Source of the DNA: Olivibacter jilunii
GTDB lineage: Bacteria > Bacteroidota > Bacteroidia > Sphingobacteriales > Sphingobacteriaceae
Assembly (NCBI RefSeq): GCF_900607235.1
Contig: NZ_LR027849.1
Coordinates: 744,001 to 808,000 of the forward strand
Reading direction: 5' to 3'
DNA: 64,000 nt
The notes under the pieces were generated by a model. It made no database searches. It had not been told where the DNA came from and saw nothing but the letters and a program-made list of their open reading frames with translations. Below, piece after piece: positions 24,337 through 34,110 of this stretch. The translations under genes were made by a program, and so were the position numbers. Positions within the stretch are counted from its first letter, which is position 1. Each line of letters opens with the position of its first letter.

Positions 24337-27300
24337 TTAATTTTTAGTAATAGATGGAATGTAATGAATACTTTCTTCGTCTTCCGGATCAAGAGACACA
24401 CTTTGTGTGCTGGCTTTACCTTGCCCCCAGGCGAATACCAACGGCAGGATAAAAAGTGCCGCAAAAGTCGACGCCACAAGGCCCCCGATCACAGCTCTAC
24501 CCAAAGGAGAGGATTGGTCACCGGCCTCTCCCAATCCACTGGCCATCGGAATCATACCAACCACCATGGCCAATGCCGTCATTACAATAGGTCTTAATCT
24601 GAGTGAGGCAGCCCCTGTTGCCGAAGAAATAGCATTTCCTGTCGTCTTCCGTATCTCTTCAGCATTGGTAATCAGCAAAACGGCATTGGATATTGATACG
24701 CCCACCGACATGATCATACCCATATAAGATTGCAAATTTAAGGTAGATCCTGTTAATAATAGAAGACCGATAGAACCTAAAATAACTGCAGGGACGGTTG
24801 CTAAAACAATTCCAGAAACTTTAAACGATTGGAAGTTAGCGGCAAGCATTAAGAATATGACCACAATAGCCACTAATAGACCGCTTTCTAAACTGTCCAT
24901 AGTTTCGGTTAGCGTATTGCTTAAACCGATCAATTCTACTTCCAAACCGCGAGGCAGTTCACCCAGTGAGGAAATCGCCTTTTCTACTTCTTTAGACGCG
25001 GTACCTAAATCCTGCTGATTAATGTTAGCCGTTACAGATAACATGGGCATCGCTCCTAAATTGTCAGTTTCACCGTAGGTTATACCCGAATTTATGGTAG
25101 CAACATCTCCCAGTACGGGTCTGGATGAATTTTTCAATAAAGGTATTTCATTGATTTCATTGATACTGTTCATTTTATTTTCCGGAATCTGTACTTGAAC
25201 ACTGTAACTGTTGCCAATGCGTTGGTCGATCCAAATATTTTTATCGGTATACCGCGAAGAAGACGTAGAGGCAATCAAAGATCGGGAAACGTCATTCATA
25301 TCAACGCCCAATTGTGCGGCTCTTGTTCTATCTACATTAATATTGATTGATGGGTATTTGGTAGACTGCCCCAATTGAACATCTCTTAGGTAATCTATTT
25401 TTTTAAGTTTAGTAATAAGCTTTTGCGCAAATGCCTCGCTCACCTTTTTATTTCTTCCGGAGAATCGGACTTCTATTGGAGTAGGCGAACCTTGACTTAG
25501 AATTTTATCCGTTAATTCTATCGGTTCAAAGGAGGTTGTTACTTCCGGTAAATCTTTAGCAAATGCAGATCGAATGTTCTCTTTGAGTTTATCCAGGTCA
25601 GTTTTATAGTGTTCACTCAATGCTACTTGAATGACGGATTCATGTGGGCCTGCCATCCATAGGTAAATAGGACTTGTGGAGAAAAGAGATGGATGCAAAC
25701 CTACATAGGCAGAGGTGATCGACACGTTCTCCGGACCTACTAACTTCTTGATAGCTTCAATGGCTTTGTTTGTCTTGCGCTCGGTTTCTTCAATTCTGGT
25801 GCCGTCGGGGGCGCGTAGGCGTACTTGGAATTGACTTCCATTTACTTTTGGTAATACGTCTCGGCCGATTTGCATCATCAATATACTTGCCAATCCACAA
25901 ATAATTAAAAGATAGGCAACAACAATTGCTTTGCGATAAGGCATAATGCGTTCGATAAAACGTAAATAGCGCATTCGTATCTTCTCAAAAACGCCAATCT
26001 TTTCATTATGATTTCTGTCGGCAGTTCTGGCAGCAGCAATTTTTTGTTCGATCTGTGCGTGATGATCGTCGGTAGAAAGGCCGGCCAATTCGAGCTCTTC
26101 AGCATCGGTTAAATTCGATCCATCTGCTTTTTTGTGATGCTTTACCTTCATAATCCAGTTAGCCATAATAGGAACAAAGGTTTGTGCCAGAAAATAGGAT
26201 ACAATCATACTGAAGCCGATAGCCAAAGCTAGCGGTAGAAAAAGCGATCCAGGTATGCCCCCCATTGTAAAGGCTGGAGCAAACACGGCCAAAATACAAA
26301 AGAGAATTAAGAGCTTAGGAAAGGCAATTTCTTTACAGGCATCCCAAATCGCTAAAGCTTTTGGTTTTCCCATATCAAAATGCTGGTGAATGTTCTCAAT
26401 GGTTACCGTACTTTCATCCACCAGAATTCCGATTGCCAAAGCCAAACCGCTCAGTGTCATTATATTGATGGTTTGCCCGAATAAATTAAGAAATAGGACC
26501 CCTGATATAATGGATGTTGGGATGGTAAGGATAACAATCAAAGCGCCACGTAGGTCGCCTAAGAATAGAATAACCATCAATCCCGTGAGTATAGCACCTA
26601 TGGCACCTTCAGTTAATAAGCTTTTTACCGAATTCATAACATAAACCGATTGGTCGAATTCGTAGCTTACTTGAACATCCTCCGGCAGTTGACTTTGAAT
26701 TTTTGGAACTGCGGCCTTCAGTTTTTTTACTACTTCCCAAGTGGAGGCATCAGCACTTTTTGCAACATTTAAATAGACTGAGCGTTTACCATTTACCAAG
26801 GCATAACCAGAAGTAATGTCAGCGGCATCTTCGACAGTTGCTACATCTCTCAGATAAAGGTTTTGGACACCACTTTTGAAAAGTGGTATATTTTCAAAAT
26901 CTTTAACATCTTTAATCGTTGTATTAGTAGGTGTGATGTAATTTTTGTCGCCAACTCTTACATTTCCCGACGGGGCGGTTTGATTATTGATTTTCAAGGC
27001 CTCTACTAATTGGTCTGGCGTCATATTGTGGGATCGAAGTAATGCAGGGTCGGCTTTGATAACAATGGTTCTGACATTTCCGCCAAAAGGAGGGGGAGCG
27101 ACTAGCCCGCTTATTGACGTAAAAGAAGAACGGACATAGGTGTTAGCTAAATCTGCCAACTCATTATTGCTTCTCGTTTTGCTACTCAATACAAGTTGGC
27201 CAACGGGCAATGTTGAGGCATCAAAACGTATAATGAAGGGTGGGTTTGATCCGGGAGGGAATATCGCTTGGATACGATTTGTGAAAGAGGCAAGCTCGGC

Positions 27301-27615
27301 CGCTGCCTGCGCCATATTGGTCCCTGGATAAAAGTTCAATTTCATTAGGGTTAATCCCTGTATATTCTTTGTCTCTATACTTTTTAGCCCATTCGTATAG
27401 AGGAGTATGTTTACATATTGTTTAGCAAAGAAAGACTCCATCTGCTCGGGCGTATAACCTGTAAAAGGGTGGGAAATATAAATTACAGGCATATCTAGTT
27501 TTGGGAAGATATCGATCTTAATGGAAGTAACTGCTTTTATTCCAAAGAAAAATAGCCCTGCTACTATGACCATTATGGTTATCGGTTTACGTAATGCAAA
27601 GCGAATTAAATTCAT
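24337..27615 (-). CDS. RND efflux transporter permease (AcrB/HAE type)
   Basis: 1092 residues, the usual size for an RND pump. Twelve membrane segments surround two large periplasmic loops, with internal duplication. The membrane-4 motif reads GLALAIGILVDESTVTIENI, so the proton-relay pair is Asp-Glu where AcrB has Asp-Asp. A charged cytoplasmic insert after membrane segment 6 (about residues 490-540, KHHKKADGSNLTDAEELELA) is longer than in E. coli AcrB. It exports a drug, dye or lipid by proton antiport. It lies between tolC (49 bases upstream) and the adaptor gene in one operon. Confidence 0.94.
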   Translation of the reverse strand: MNLIRFALRKPITIMVIVAGLFFFGIKAVTSIKIDIFPKLDMPVIYISHPFTGYTPEQMESFFAKQYVNILLYTNGLKSIETKNIQGLTLMKLNFYPGTNMAQAAAELASFTNRIQAIFPPGSNPPFIIRFDASTLPVGQLVLSSKTRSNNELADLANTYVRSSFTSISGLVAPPPFGGNVRTIVIKADPALLRSHNMTPDQLVEALKINNQTAPSGNVRVGDKNYITPTNTTIKDVKDFENIPLFKSGVQNLYLRDVATVEDAADITSGYALVNGKRSVYLNVAKSADASTWEVVKKLKAAVPKIQSQLPEDVQVSYEFDQSVYVMNSVKSLLTEGAIGAILTGLMVILFLGDLRGALIVILTIPTSIISGVLFLNLFGQTINIMTLSGLALAIGILVDESTVTIENIHQHFDMGKPKALAIWDACKEIAFPKLLILFCILAVFAPAFTMGGIPGSLFLPLALAIGFSMIVSYFLAQTFVPIMANWIMKVKHHKKADGSNLTDAEELELAGLSTDDHHAQIEQKIAAARTADRNHNEKIGVFEKIRMRYLRFIERIMPYRKAIVVAYLLIICGLASILMMQIGRDVLPKVNGSQFQVRLRAPDGTRIEETERKTNKAIEAIKKLVGPENVSITSAYVGLHPSLFSTSPIYLWMAGPHESVIQVALSEHYKTDLDKLKENIRSAFAKDLPEVTTSFEPIELTDKILSQGSPTPIEVRFSGRNKKVSEAFAQKLITKLKKIDYLRDVQLGQSTKYPSININVDRTRAAQLGVDMNDVSRSLIASTSSSRYTDKNIWIDQRIGNSYSVQVQIPENKMNSINEINEIPLLKNSSRPVLGDVATINSGITYGETDNLGAMPMLSVTANINQQDLGTASKEVEKAISSLGELPRGLEVELIGLSNTLTETMDSLESGLLVAIVVIFLMLAANFQSFKVSGIVLATVPAVILGSIGLLLLTGSTLNLQSYMGMIMSVGVSISNAVLLITNAEEIRKTTGNAISSATGAASLRLRPIVMTALAMVVGMIPMASGLGEAGDQSSPLGRAVIGGLVASTFAALFILPLVFAWGQGKASTQSVSLDPEDEESIHYIPSITKN

Positions 27616-27664
27616 GATAGTTTATTTAGATTCTTTTTAACTGTTTTTTTTGCAGCAATAAATG

Positions 27665-29080
27665 CTAAGGTTCTATTTTGTTAACAAATAAGCTGAAATC
27701 GCCGGAAGCAGCAGCTTTGTATAATAAAGCCTGCCAAACGTTGTTGTAGGCGATATCACGATCCGTCTCTGCCCGTATGAGCGCATACAGGGCTTGTGTG
27801 ACATCCACTAAATTGGTTAACCCATTTTTATAGAGTACCGATTTCTGCAAAAACGCGTCCGAGGCGGCTTTAACTTGGGTTGGCACTTCTCTATAATTGC
27901 TTAATGCATTTTCAATTTTCGTATCCGCTAAAACTAATTGGGCCCGGATTTGCTGATTCGCCAATTCAAATTCATCTGTTAAAGCCTGGTTCGTAAAGGT
28001 TTGTCCTTTTACTTGTTTCGAAATCCGAAGTGGTTGGGTTAAATTCCAAGTCAAACCGATCCCAATGAGATAATTTGAACGACTTGGCTTAATACCGTCG
28101 AAATAATTTTGTGTAAAAGCTTGTTGATTACTCGCGTAGTCACTTCGAAAACCTGAACCCCTGGTCTGAAAGATTCCCACAAGTGATAAGGAAGGGTAAT
28201 AAAGTGTTTTTAGATACTTTTTTTGTTCTTTCCCCACATTAATACGGGATTGATACCATCTCAAAGTAGGGTGGTTTGCAATATCACTGTCGGTCGACTG
28301 TTCCATACCTGCCGGTACATGCGAAATAAAAAAACTATCTAAGGTAAATTCGGTTGGAGGAATACCCATTAATTGCGCCAGCTTGTTACTCTGTTCCTGT
28401 TCAAAATCTTTTGCTTTGGTCAATGCTATTTTAGCGTTAGATACCTCCGCATTTGCCAAGGAAGAATCTACGCCGGCAATGAGCCCATTCAATGCTCTGG
28501 TGACAACCACTTGGCGGAATGTATCGGCCCGAAAGAGATTCTTCTTATACGAAAGCGTGAGTTTTTGTGCAGCCAGAAGATTCAAATAAGCCGCTGACAC
28601 TTTTACCTGATGATTGAACAGCTCCTGTTGCAAATCCATATTGTCTCGTTCGGCAACTTCTCGTGCTACTTTGATCCGCTCCTTAGCTTTTCCAAAGGAG
28701 AAGAATTCCCAATTGACATTGGCTAAATAAAGCGATCCAAACGCGGCATTCCAGTTCTGGTTTGGAAGCGGTAGCCCCGAAGAGGCTACACCGTATCCAC
28801 CAAAACCATAGAGAGGTCCGTTCTGACCATTGACTGTTCCATAATCTTGTTGCGCGGATAAGACCAAGTTAGGAAGATAATCTCGTTTAGCTTGCTCAAC
28901 GGAAGAAAAAGAAGCCTTGGCATAATTCGCTTTAGCCTTGACACTGCCGTAGTTGTTAATTGCTAATTCGAGGGCTTCCTTTAGAGACAATTTTTGCTGT
29001 GTCCAAGCATGTTGTGTTAACATTAATGATAATAGGCTTGAAATGCAATACCTTATTATCCAACGGAATGAATATTTCAC
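27665..29080 (-). CDS. TolC-family outer-membrane efflux protein
   Basis: 471 residues with a signal peptide (about 1-27, ending AWTQ). Two outer-membrane efflux repeats (about 30-250 and 260-465) form long coiled coils, with the conserved LNLLAAQK and NYREVPTQ helices. It provides the outer-membrane exit duct for the RND pump encoded next. The start is GTG at 29080: no in-frame ATG allows a complete signal peptide. A perfect 11-base inverted repeat covers the start codon, and a phased TTTGAAG repeat lies 48-65 bases upstream, a probable site for the response regulator encoded 1.4 kb upstream. Confidence 0.92.
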   Translation of the reverse strand: MKYSFRWIIRYCISSLLSLMLTQHAWTQQKLSLKEALELAINNYGSVKAKANYAKASFSSVEQAKRDYLPNLVLSAQQDYGTVNGQNGPLYGFGGYGVASSGLPLPNQNWNAAFGSLYLANVNWEFFSFGKAKERIKVAREVAERDNMDLQQELFNHQVKVSAAYLNLLAAQKLTLSYKKNLFRADTFRQVVVTRALNGLIAGVDSSLANAEVSNAKIALTKAKDFEQEQSNKLAQLMGIPPTEFTLDSFFISHVPAGMEQSTDSDIANHPTLRWYQSRINVGKEQKKYLKTLYYPSLSLVGIFQTRGSGFRSDYASNQQAFTQNYFDGIKPSRSNYLIGIGLTWNLTQPLRISKQVKGQTFTNQALTDEFELANQQIRAQLVLADTKIENALSNYREVPTQVKAASDAFLQKSVLYKNGLTNLVDVTQALYALIRAETDRDIAYNNVWQALLYKAAASGDFSLFVNKIEP

Positions 29081-29116
29081 AAAAAATAAAAGTATTAGTA
29101 GTATCTTTTGTGAAAT
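29074..29116. repeat. 11-base inverted repeat over the tolC start codon
   Basis: ATTTCACAAAA (29074-29084) and TTTTGTGAAAT (29106-29116) are perfect inverted copies with a 21-base spacer. The left arm includes the GTG start codon of tolC and the spacer holds a minus-strand -7-like element TACTTTTA (29087-29094). It could be an operator, or a hairpin occluding the start if transcription begins further upstream. Confidence 0.5.
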
Positions 29117-29127
29117 TGGGGAATGAT

Positions 29128-29145
29128 TTTGAAGAGAATTTGAAG
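29128..29145 (-). promoter_or_regulatory. Phased direct repeat before tolC, probable response-regulator site
   Basis: TTTGAAG occurs at 29128-29134 and 29139-29145, exactly 11 bases apart (CTTCAAA on the coding strand). Direct repeats at one helical turn are the usual target of OmpR-family regulators. The same repeat at the same spacing lies upstream of the response-regulator gene (31347-31364). Confidence 0.6.
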
Positions 29146-29171
29146 GAAGTGATCAAAATGTGATTATTTTG

Positions 29172-30506
29172 TTATCCTAATGTAACAATTTGATTGTCCT
29201 GCCCCAAAACCGAAATACCTTCCTCTCGATCAGTCTCCGTAAGCCCAGCTCTTGGAAAATCAACGGTTAGCATATGCAACCTGTTTTCGTAAGTGTATTG
29301 GACATCAAAGTTATTCAATTCACAAATTCGTTTAACAATAGCAAGACCCAAACCTACACTGTTGCTGCACTGATTGCTTTTCTTAAAGCGTTGGAATAAC
29401 TCCTCTGTTGGGAAAATCGGTTCGGGGCCGGTATTTTTTATTAAAATTCCCTTTTTATTTATTTCTAGGAAAATGGTTCCATTCTTTACATTATGCCTGA
29501 TTGCATTGCTAAGCAGATTATCGAACAACATGTCCGCTAAGGCCGGATTAATTCTGACGGTAATATCAGGATCGATGTGTTGCGTTACCTTTAGCTCTTT
29601 AATTGCTATCCTATCTTCATAAATCGTGAGTAACTCAAGAACCTGTTTAGTGAAGTTTATTTCTTTGGTCGCTTCAAATTCCTGATTTTCCAGTTTCGTG
29701 AGTAAAAGGAGCGAGTGATTGATTTTTGACAACTTCTCGATCGCGTTTTGCATGTCTGCGATAAGCGATGCCTGATTTTGCTGTATGTCCGTTTCCGTAA
29801 GTAGCTCCAATTTGCTTCGTAGAACAGCTAGTGGAGTTTGCAGTTCATGCGATGCATTTTCGCTAAATTCTTTTACCAAACTATATTCTTTGATTGCCTT
29901 GTCCGTCATCTTTTTCAGAAATCGGTTCAGTTCTTGGAATTCCTTCGTATTAGTATGATTAAGCGTTAACGGCTGCTTTTTTTTAATGCTAAATTTCTGT
30001 ATACTTTTCAGTGTTTGATTAAATGGAGAAAGAATCTTTTTGGATACCAAACGGACGGTTAAGAGAACCACTAAAGCGATCAATACAGTTTTCAAAATGG
30101 CCGTTAAGAGCATCCCTTTTAAAATCTGTTTTGATTGCGTTACGTAATTATAGGAAGATACTTGATAATTGATGCCATTTATGGTATAATAACAACTGAC
30201 CGTTATTCGGCATTCATCGGTAACGGAAGCGGTACTGTCACATTGTTGTTTTTGTACTTGTACCCTGTTTTGGGGTAAGGCGCTGTTTATCTTCAATATA
30301 GCGATTGGTCTTCCCTGCGAATACTGATCGGGCGCAATTCCTGCTTTCAACTGCTCGGCTACTTCATTGTTGACAGCTTTTAAGCGCTCTATTTCTGAAT
30401 TATCGATACGATTGCGTATGTTACTTAATGTCGTGAACATACTGATAGGCGTTACAAGTAATATTATCGCCAAAAACCACAGTGTAAATTTGTCCGCTAA
30501 TTTCAT
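29172..30506 (-). CDS. Sensor histidine kinase of the efflux locus
   Basis: 444 residues. Two membrane segments (about 8-28 and 132-155) flank a ~100-residue periplasmic sensor. Then come a linker, an H-box SENASHELQTPLAVLRSKLE (His near 223), N-box LLSNAIRHN, and G2 VGLGLAIVKRI. The G1 region reads KKGILIKNTGPEP, so the usual DNGxG is replaced by KNTG, a variant common in Bacteroidota kinases. It partners with the regulator encoded 15 bases upstream in the operon. The two genes lie directly before the efflux operon, which they probably control. Confidence 0.92.
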   Translation of the reverse strand: MKLADKFTLWFLAIILLVTPISMFTTLSNIRNRIDNSEIERLKAVNNEVAEQLKAGIAPDQYSQGRPIAILKINSALPQNRVQVQKQQCDSTASVTDECRITVSCYYTINGINYQVSSYNYVTQSKQILKGMLLTAILKTVLIALVVLLTVRLVSKKILSPFNQTLKSIQKFSIKKKQPLTLNHTNTKEFQELNRFLKKMTDKAIKEYSLVKEFSENASHELQTPLAVLRSKLELLTETDIQQNQASLIADMQNAIEKLSKINHSLLLLTKLENQEFEATKEINFTKQVLELLTIYEDRIAIKELKVTQHIDPDITVRINPALADMLFDNLLSNAIRHNVKNGTIFLEINKKGILIKNTGPEPIFPTEELFQRFKKSNQCSNSVGLGLAIVKRICELNNFDVQYTYENRLHMLTVDFPRAGLTETDREEGISVLGQDNQIVTLG

Positions 30507-30521
30507 TATCTGGAATTTATA

Positions 30522-31205
30522 TCAACCCTTGTTTGTGTTGAACTTATATCCTAAACCATAAATTGTGTCAATGTAATCGTCGCCACCCGCCATATTGATT
30601 TTTTTTCGGAGATTCTTAACGTGCTGGTAAACAAAGTCTACATTGCTAAGATTATCCGTGTAATCGCCCCAAAGGTGGTTGGCAATAGCTTGTCGTGATA
30701 AAACTCTATTTTTGTTTACCAGAAAATAAAGAAGAAGCTCAAACTCCTTTCTGGTCGCATCTAGTGCTTTTCCATGTATTTTTAATTCAAAGGTATTAGT
30801 ATTTAACGTGATTTCCTTAAAAGAGATGATATTATTGCCGTCTAGATTTTTTCTTCGATGTATGGCTCTCAGACGTGCATGAAGTTCCGGCAAGTGAAAA
30901 GGTTTGGTAAGATAATCATCGGCTCCTTCTTCTAGGCCCTTTATTTTATCATCTAGCGCTCCTTTGGCAGAAATAATCAATATAGAACCGTTGATGTGTT
31001 CTTCTTTTACCAAGTTGAGCAACTCGAGCCCGTTTCCATCCGGAAGCATAATATCAAGAATTATACAGTCGTAGGTAAAGAAGAGCAATTTTTCGCGCGC
31101 TTCGGTTGCGCTAAAAGCCAGCTCACAGATATAATTTTCTCCAGCTAGGTAATCATGAATACTGCTAGCGAGTTCTTTATTGTCTTCTATTACCAAAATT
31201 TTCAT
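30522..31205 (-). CDS. OmpR-family response regulator of the efflux locus
   Basis: 227 residues: receiver domain (about 1-115; phospho-acceptor Asp in CIILDIMLPDG near residue 51, Lys in LTKPFHLPE) and winged-helix domain (about 130-225; VDFVYQHVKNLRKKI...DTIYGLGYKF). It is the first gene of the regulator-kinase pair. It should bind direct repeats one helical turn apart; TTTGAA(A/G) pairs at 11-base spacing lie upstream of this gene and of tolC. The likely outputs are autoregulation and control of the RND pump in response to envelope or drug stress. Confidence 0.93.
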   Translation of the reverse strand: MKILVIEDNKELASSIHDYLAGENYICELAFSATEAREKLLFFTYDCIILDIMLPDGNGLELLNLVKEEHINGSILIISAKGALDDKIKGLEEGADDYLTKPFHLPELHARLRAIHRRKNLDGNNIISFKEITLNTNTFELKIHGKALDATRKEFELLLYFLVNKNRVLSRQAIANHLWGDYTDNLSNVDFVYQHVKNLRKKINMAGGDDYIDTIYGLGYKFNTNKG

Positions 31206-31346
31206 TTACGACTAGTTTTACATCTGATGAGCAAACCGGATGCGGGGACTTAAAAATATACTTTATAGCCAATTATCGCTTAAACTTATCGGTTTCCACA
31301 GAATAAATTAACAAAACGCTAAATAGAGCACAAGATAGAGACTAAT

Positions 31347-31364
31347 TTTGAAAAAAATTTGAAG
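31347..31364 (-). promoter_or_regulatory. Phased direct repeat before the efflux two-component operon
   Basis: TTTGAAA (31347-31353) and TTTGAAG (31358-31364) are 11 bases apart, the same arrangement as upstream of tolC. The site lies 142-159 bases upstream of the regulator start, just after the end of mprF. Both intervening spacers are A-rich (AGAA before tolC, AAAA here). Confidence 0.5.
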
Positions 31365-31398
31365 TGCCCTTGCCCAAAAAAAGGCGTTGCTTATTGCG

Positions 31399-33981
31399 TT
31401 AAGCTTTCATCACTTTATTTAAAGCAAGGGGGATATGCAGGAGATCGTAGTCGTTTGAGTAGATTAAATACTTAGTGTGCCATGTGGGATTATATTTGTC
31501 TTTAAACTCTCTTAAGCCTTTGTAATGTTTGAATTGTTGCAGTTTTTCGTAGGCGAACTTAATGGTCCGTTGTGGTATATCCGTCGGTGAGTCAATACCG
31601 GAAAAAGGAGCTAAGCCCATGTTCAAAGATTTGAACCCTTGTTGTTGAGCATACTCTATTAGTTTTATAAGAATACAATCCATATTTCCGCTAGGGGCGT
31701 CGGCTGTTTTTCTAATAAGATCATAAGTAGTCTCACCGGGCATATAATCCGGTATAATATTTAGAAAGCTCACGACCTTTTCATCCGTATTCTCTAAGGT
31801 AATAATGGTGTGCTGTTTCAATTCTGTCTCATTAAAAGCCCCCTGAGAGAAAACCATTTCTTCCCGATTGAGCATAATCAGCCATTCGTCTGAGACCGAC
31901 TTTAATTTTTGGAGCAAGCCATCTTTTATTGGTGGCGTGTAAATCTTCGTAATAAAACCCTTCTTTTCGATATTATTCAAGGCATTTCTTAAGGATTTGT
32001 TGCTTTTACCTTCCAGGTTAAATCGGCTTAAGTCGACAATTGCCTCTTGCCCGATAGGAAGTGCTTTTTTCTTAATTGATCTATAGAATTCTAAATTATC
32101 CTCATCCACACGATAATAAATGGCTTTTAGACTATTTTGCTGGCAGAATCTTTCAAATGCATAAATTGTTTGCTCCTTAACTAGTGGTGAGTCAAAGCAT
32201 ACCGGTTCATGTAAGACAACAGCGAAGCTATTGGCTATTTTATACGCGATCATGGAATCTATATCCGCAGGAAAGAAGAATAGCTTGTCATTGGCAAGCT
32301 TAAAATGATCAACCGCTGATTTTCCGTAATTGGTAATCACTGCATGTGCTCTAATCAATTCTTCTTCGTTTCTTTTAGTTTTAAAAATATAGGGTTGGAT
32401 GAATGAATAGAATAACATTAAGATGGCAAGAGCACCGAATAAATTAATGGAATAAACAAATAGTCTGGCAAATTCCGTATGTGGATTTAGATAAGTGGTG
32501 TCTACTAGAATAAGACAAGCCAGGGTGTTAACAAACGAGTCAAGAATTGAAAAATTTTCATGAAAGTGATTGGCTTTTAAAAGATAAAAGCCTATTGTTC
32601 CATAGATTAATACAGCACAAATAACGATGAGGGAGGTAGTGATACTAAATGTTTGAAGCTTCTTATCACCTTTGATGTAATATTGTTTATAGGTAACAGA
32701 TAACGTGACGATTGTGAACAGTGCCAAAGAGGCCTCTTCATAGTCGATCGCCTTGGTAAGATGACCGATAAAAGATAAAGAACTAAGTAGTAGTGCAATT
32801 AGCCAAGCATTTCTTAACCCTTTAATTAAAAATGCCGAGCAGATAAGCAGCAGTAGTCCGATCAGCAAAACCATGTAGTTAGAGAAGTGAATCGTATCAT
32901 TTGGAATGAAGCGATGCAGTGTTTTAACTCTACTCGCTATAGCAGGCGTTAATACAGAAGCGATATTGACGATTCCCAGTGTGAAAAGTAGTACAGACGG
33001 AAAAATGCGTAAAATTAAATTACCCTTTTGAAAAACGAAGCTAAAAACACCCAGTAGAAGCGGTAGCCAAAATTCAAAAAGACGATATAGAAAAGTAATG
33101 GAAAGTGACTCTGTAGTACTAAAATCGAATCGGTTGAGCACCACTACTAAAGATACTTCGACGGCTCCAAGCCCCCTTAAAAAAGGTGAAATACAAAGGA
33201 ACAAGGTTGCAATTACATAGCCGAGTATAGCAGCCGATACATCGTATTGTAAATGGAGAGCTTTCATAGCCAATAGTAAATGGATTATTCCAACCAGTTC
33301 AATCAATATGGAATAGAGCAATGTTAAACCTAGTTGTTGTTTGCTGAAATGTCCGTTTTTAAGTTCTAAAACAACTGCCTCAAGTGCGGGGAAGCGCGGT
33401 AATAGCCATCTATAGAAGCTGCCTTCAACATAAATATCATAACTGATATAACCGATCAAAAATAGCAGCAAACAGAGAGCCAATAAGGTTTCCCATTCAC
33501 CTCCATAGCGTTGATTTGTAAAAGAAATGTATAGGATAACCGGAAAGGCGAATAAGACAACTGATATGATTCCGATAACACCGTATATATAGGAAGCAAA
33601 ATTTATCTTTGTTTTACTGATGCCCGTTCGTTCAATTTCTTTCGTAAAAAAAGCTAAGGATGTCACGCCGCCTCCCGGGAGGAATACACTTAATAAGTTT
33701 CTTTTGAGGAACAGCTGCGTGGCTAGTCGGATAGATAATGTTTTTCCAACCGTTTTGAAACTATGGACATACATGAGAGCTTGGAGTAGGATATATAGAA
33801 GTACACCGATGATGCCAATTAGTACCCATAAAGGGTCGCTTTGAACGGTCGTTTCTTTTACTTTGATCAGCTCTTCACGCTGCTGTTTTAAAAAGTAAAT
33901 GCCAAATAGGACAAAAAGGAGACCTATGATTTCCTTTACGTAATAGTTATGTTGTTTAAAACGATTTATTAAGCTGCTCAT
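31399..33981 (-). CDS. mprF: MprF-like bifunctional phosphatidylglycerol aminoacyltransferase/flippase
   Basis: 860 residues. About 13-14 membrane segments fill residues 1-510; the first eight form the flippase domain (LPGGGVTSLAFF motif near residue 100). The C-terminal cytoplasmic DUF2156 domain (about 530-855) is a GNAT-type aminoacyl-tRNA-dependent transferase, with the family stretches KSLRNALNNIEKKGF, FLNIIPDYMPGETTYDLIRK and SLNMGLAPFSG. MprF adds Lys or another amino acid to membrane phosphatidylglycerol and flips the product outward, reducing sensitivity to cationic peptides. The amino acid used is not predictable. It is monocistronic. Confidence 0.9.
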   Translation of the reverse strand: MSSLINRFKQHNYYVKEIIGLLFVLFGIYFLKQQREELIKVKETTVQSDPLWVLIGIIGVLLYILLQALMYVHSFKTVGKTLSIRLATQLFLKRNLLSVFLPGGGVTSLAFFTKEIERTGISKTKINFASYIYGVIGIISVVLFAFPVILYISFTNQRYGGEWETLLALCLLLFLIGYISYDIYVEGSFYRWLLPRFPALEAVVLELKNGHFSKQQLGLTLLYSILIELVGIIHLLLAMKALHLQYDVSAAILGYVIATLFLCISPFLRGLGAVEVSLVVVLNRFDFSTTESLSITFLYRLFEFWLPLLLGVFSFVFQKGNLILRIFPSVLLFTLGIVNIASVLTPAIASRVKTLHRFIPNDTIHFSNYMVLLIGLLLLICSAFLIKGLRNAWLIALLLSSLSFIGHLTKAIDYEEASLALFTIVTLSVTYKQYYIKGDKKLQTFSITTSLIVICAVLIYGTIGFYLLKANHFHENFSILDSFVNTLACLILVDTTYLNPHTEFARLFVYSINLFGALAILMLFYSFIQPYIFKTKRNEEELIRAHAVITNYGKSAVDHFKLANDKLFFFPADIDSMIAYKIANSFAVVLHEPVCFDSPLVKEQTIYAFERFCQQNSLKAIYYRVDEDNLEFYRSIKKKALPIGQEAIVDLSRFNLEGKSNKSLRNALNNIEKKGFITKIYTPPIKDGLLQKLKSVSDEWLIMLNREEMVFSQGAFNETELKQHTIITLENTDEKVVSFLNIIPDYMPGETTYDLIRKTADAPSGNMDCILIKLIEYAQQQGFKSLNMGLAPFSGIDSPTDIPQRTIKFAYEKLQQFKHYKGLREFKDKYNPTWHTKYLIYSNDYDLLHIPLALNKVMKA

Positions 33982-34110
33982 TTAGGTTCAAATCTTGTTA
34001 AACTTAATAAACTTCATTTTAAGATAATACTAAGTTTGTGTTTTGGATACGTGGCGACATACTTTTGTCAATAGGCTGATAATAGAGATTTTCCGTAACA
34101 AGTACCACCT

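Noticed and set aside
24364-24727. Plus-strand open frames opposite the RND pump gene
   Set aside because: They are antisense shadows of a long, well-conserved coding sequence, with no promoter or family match.
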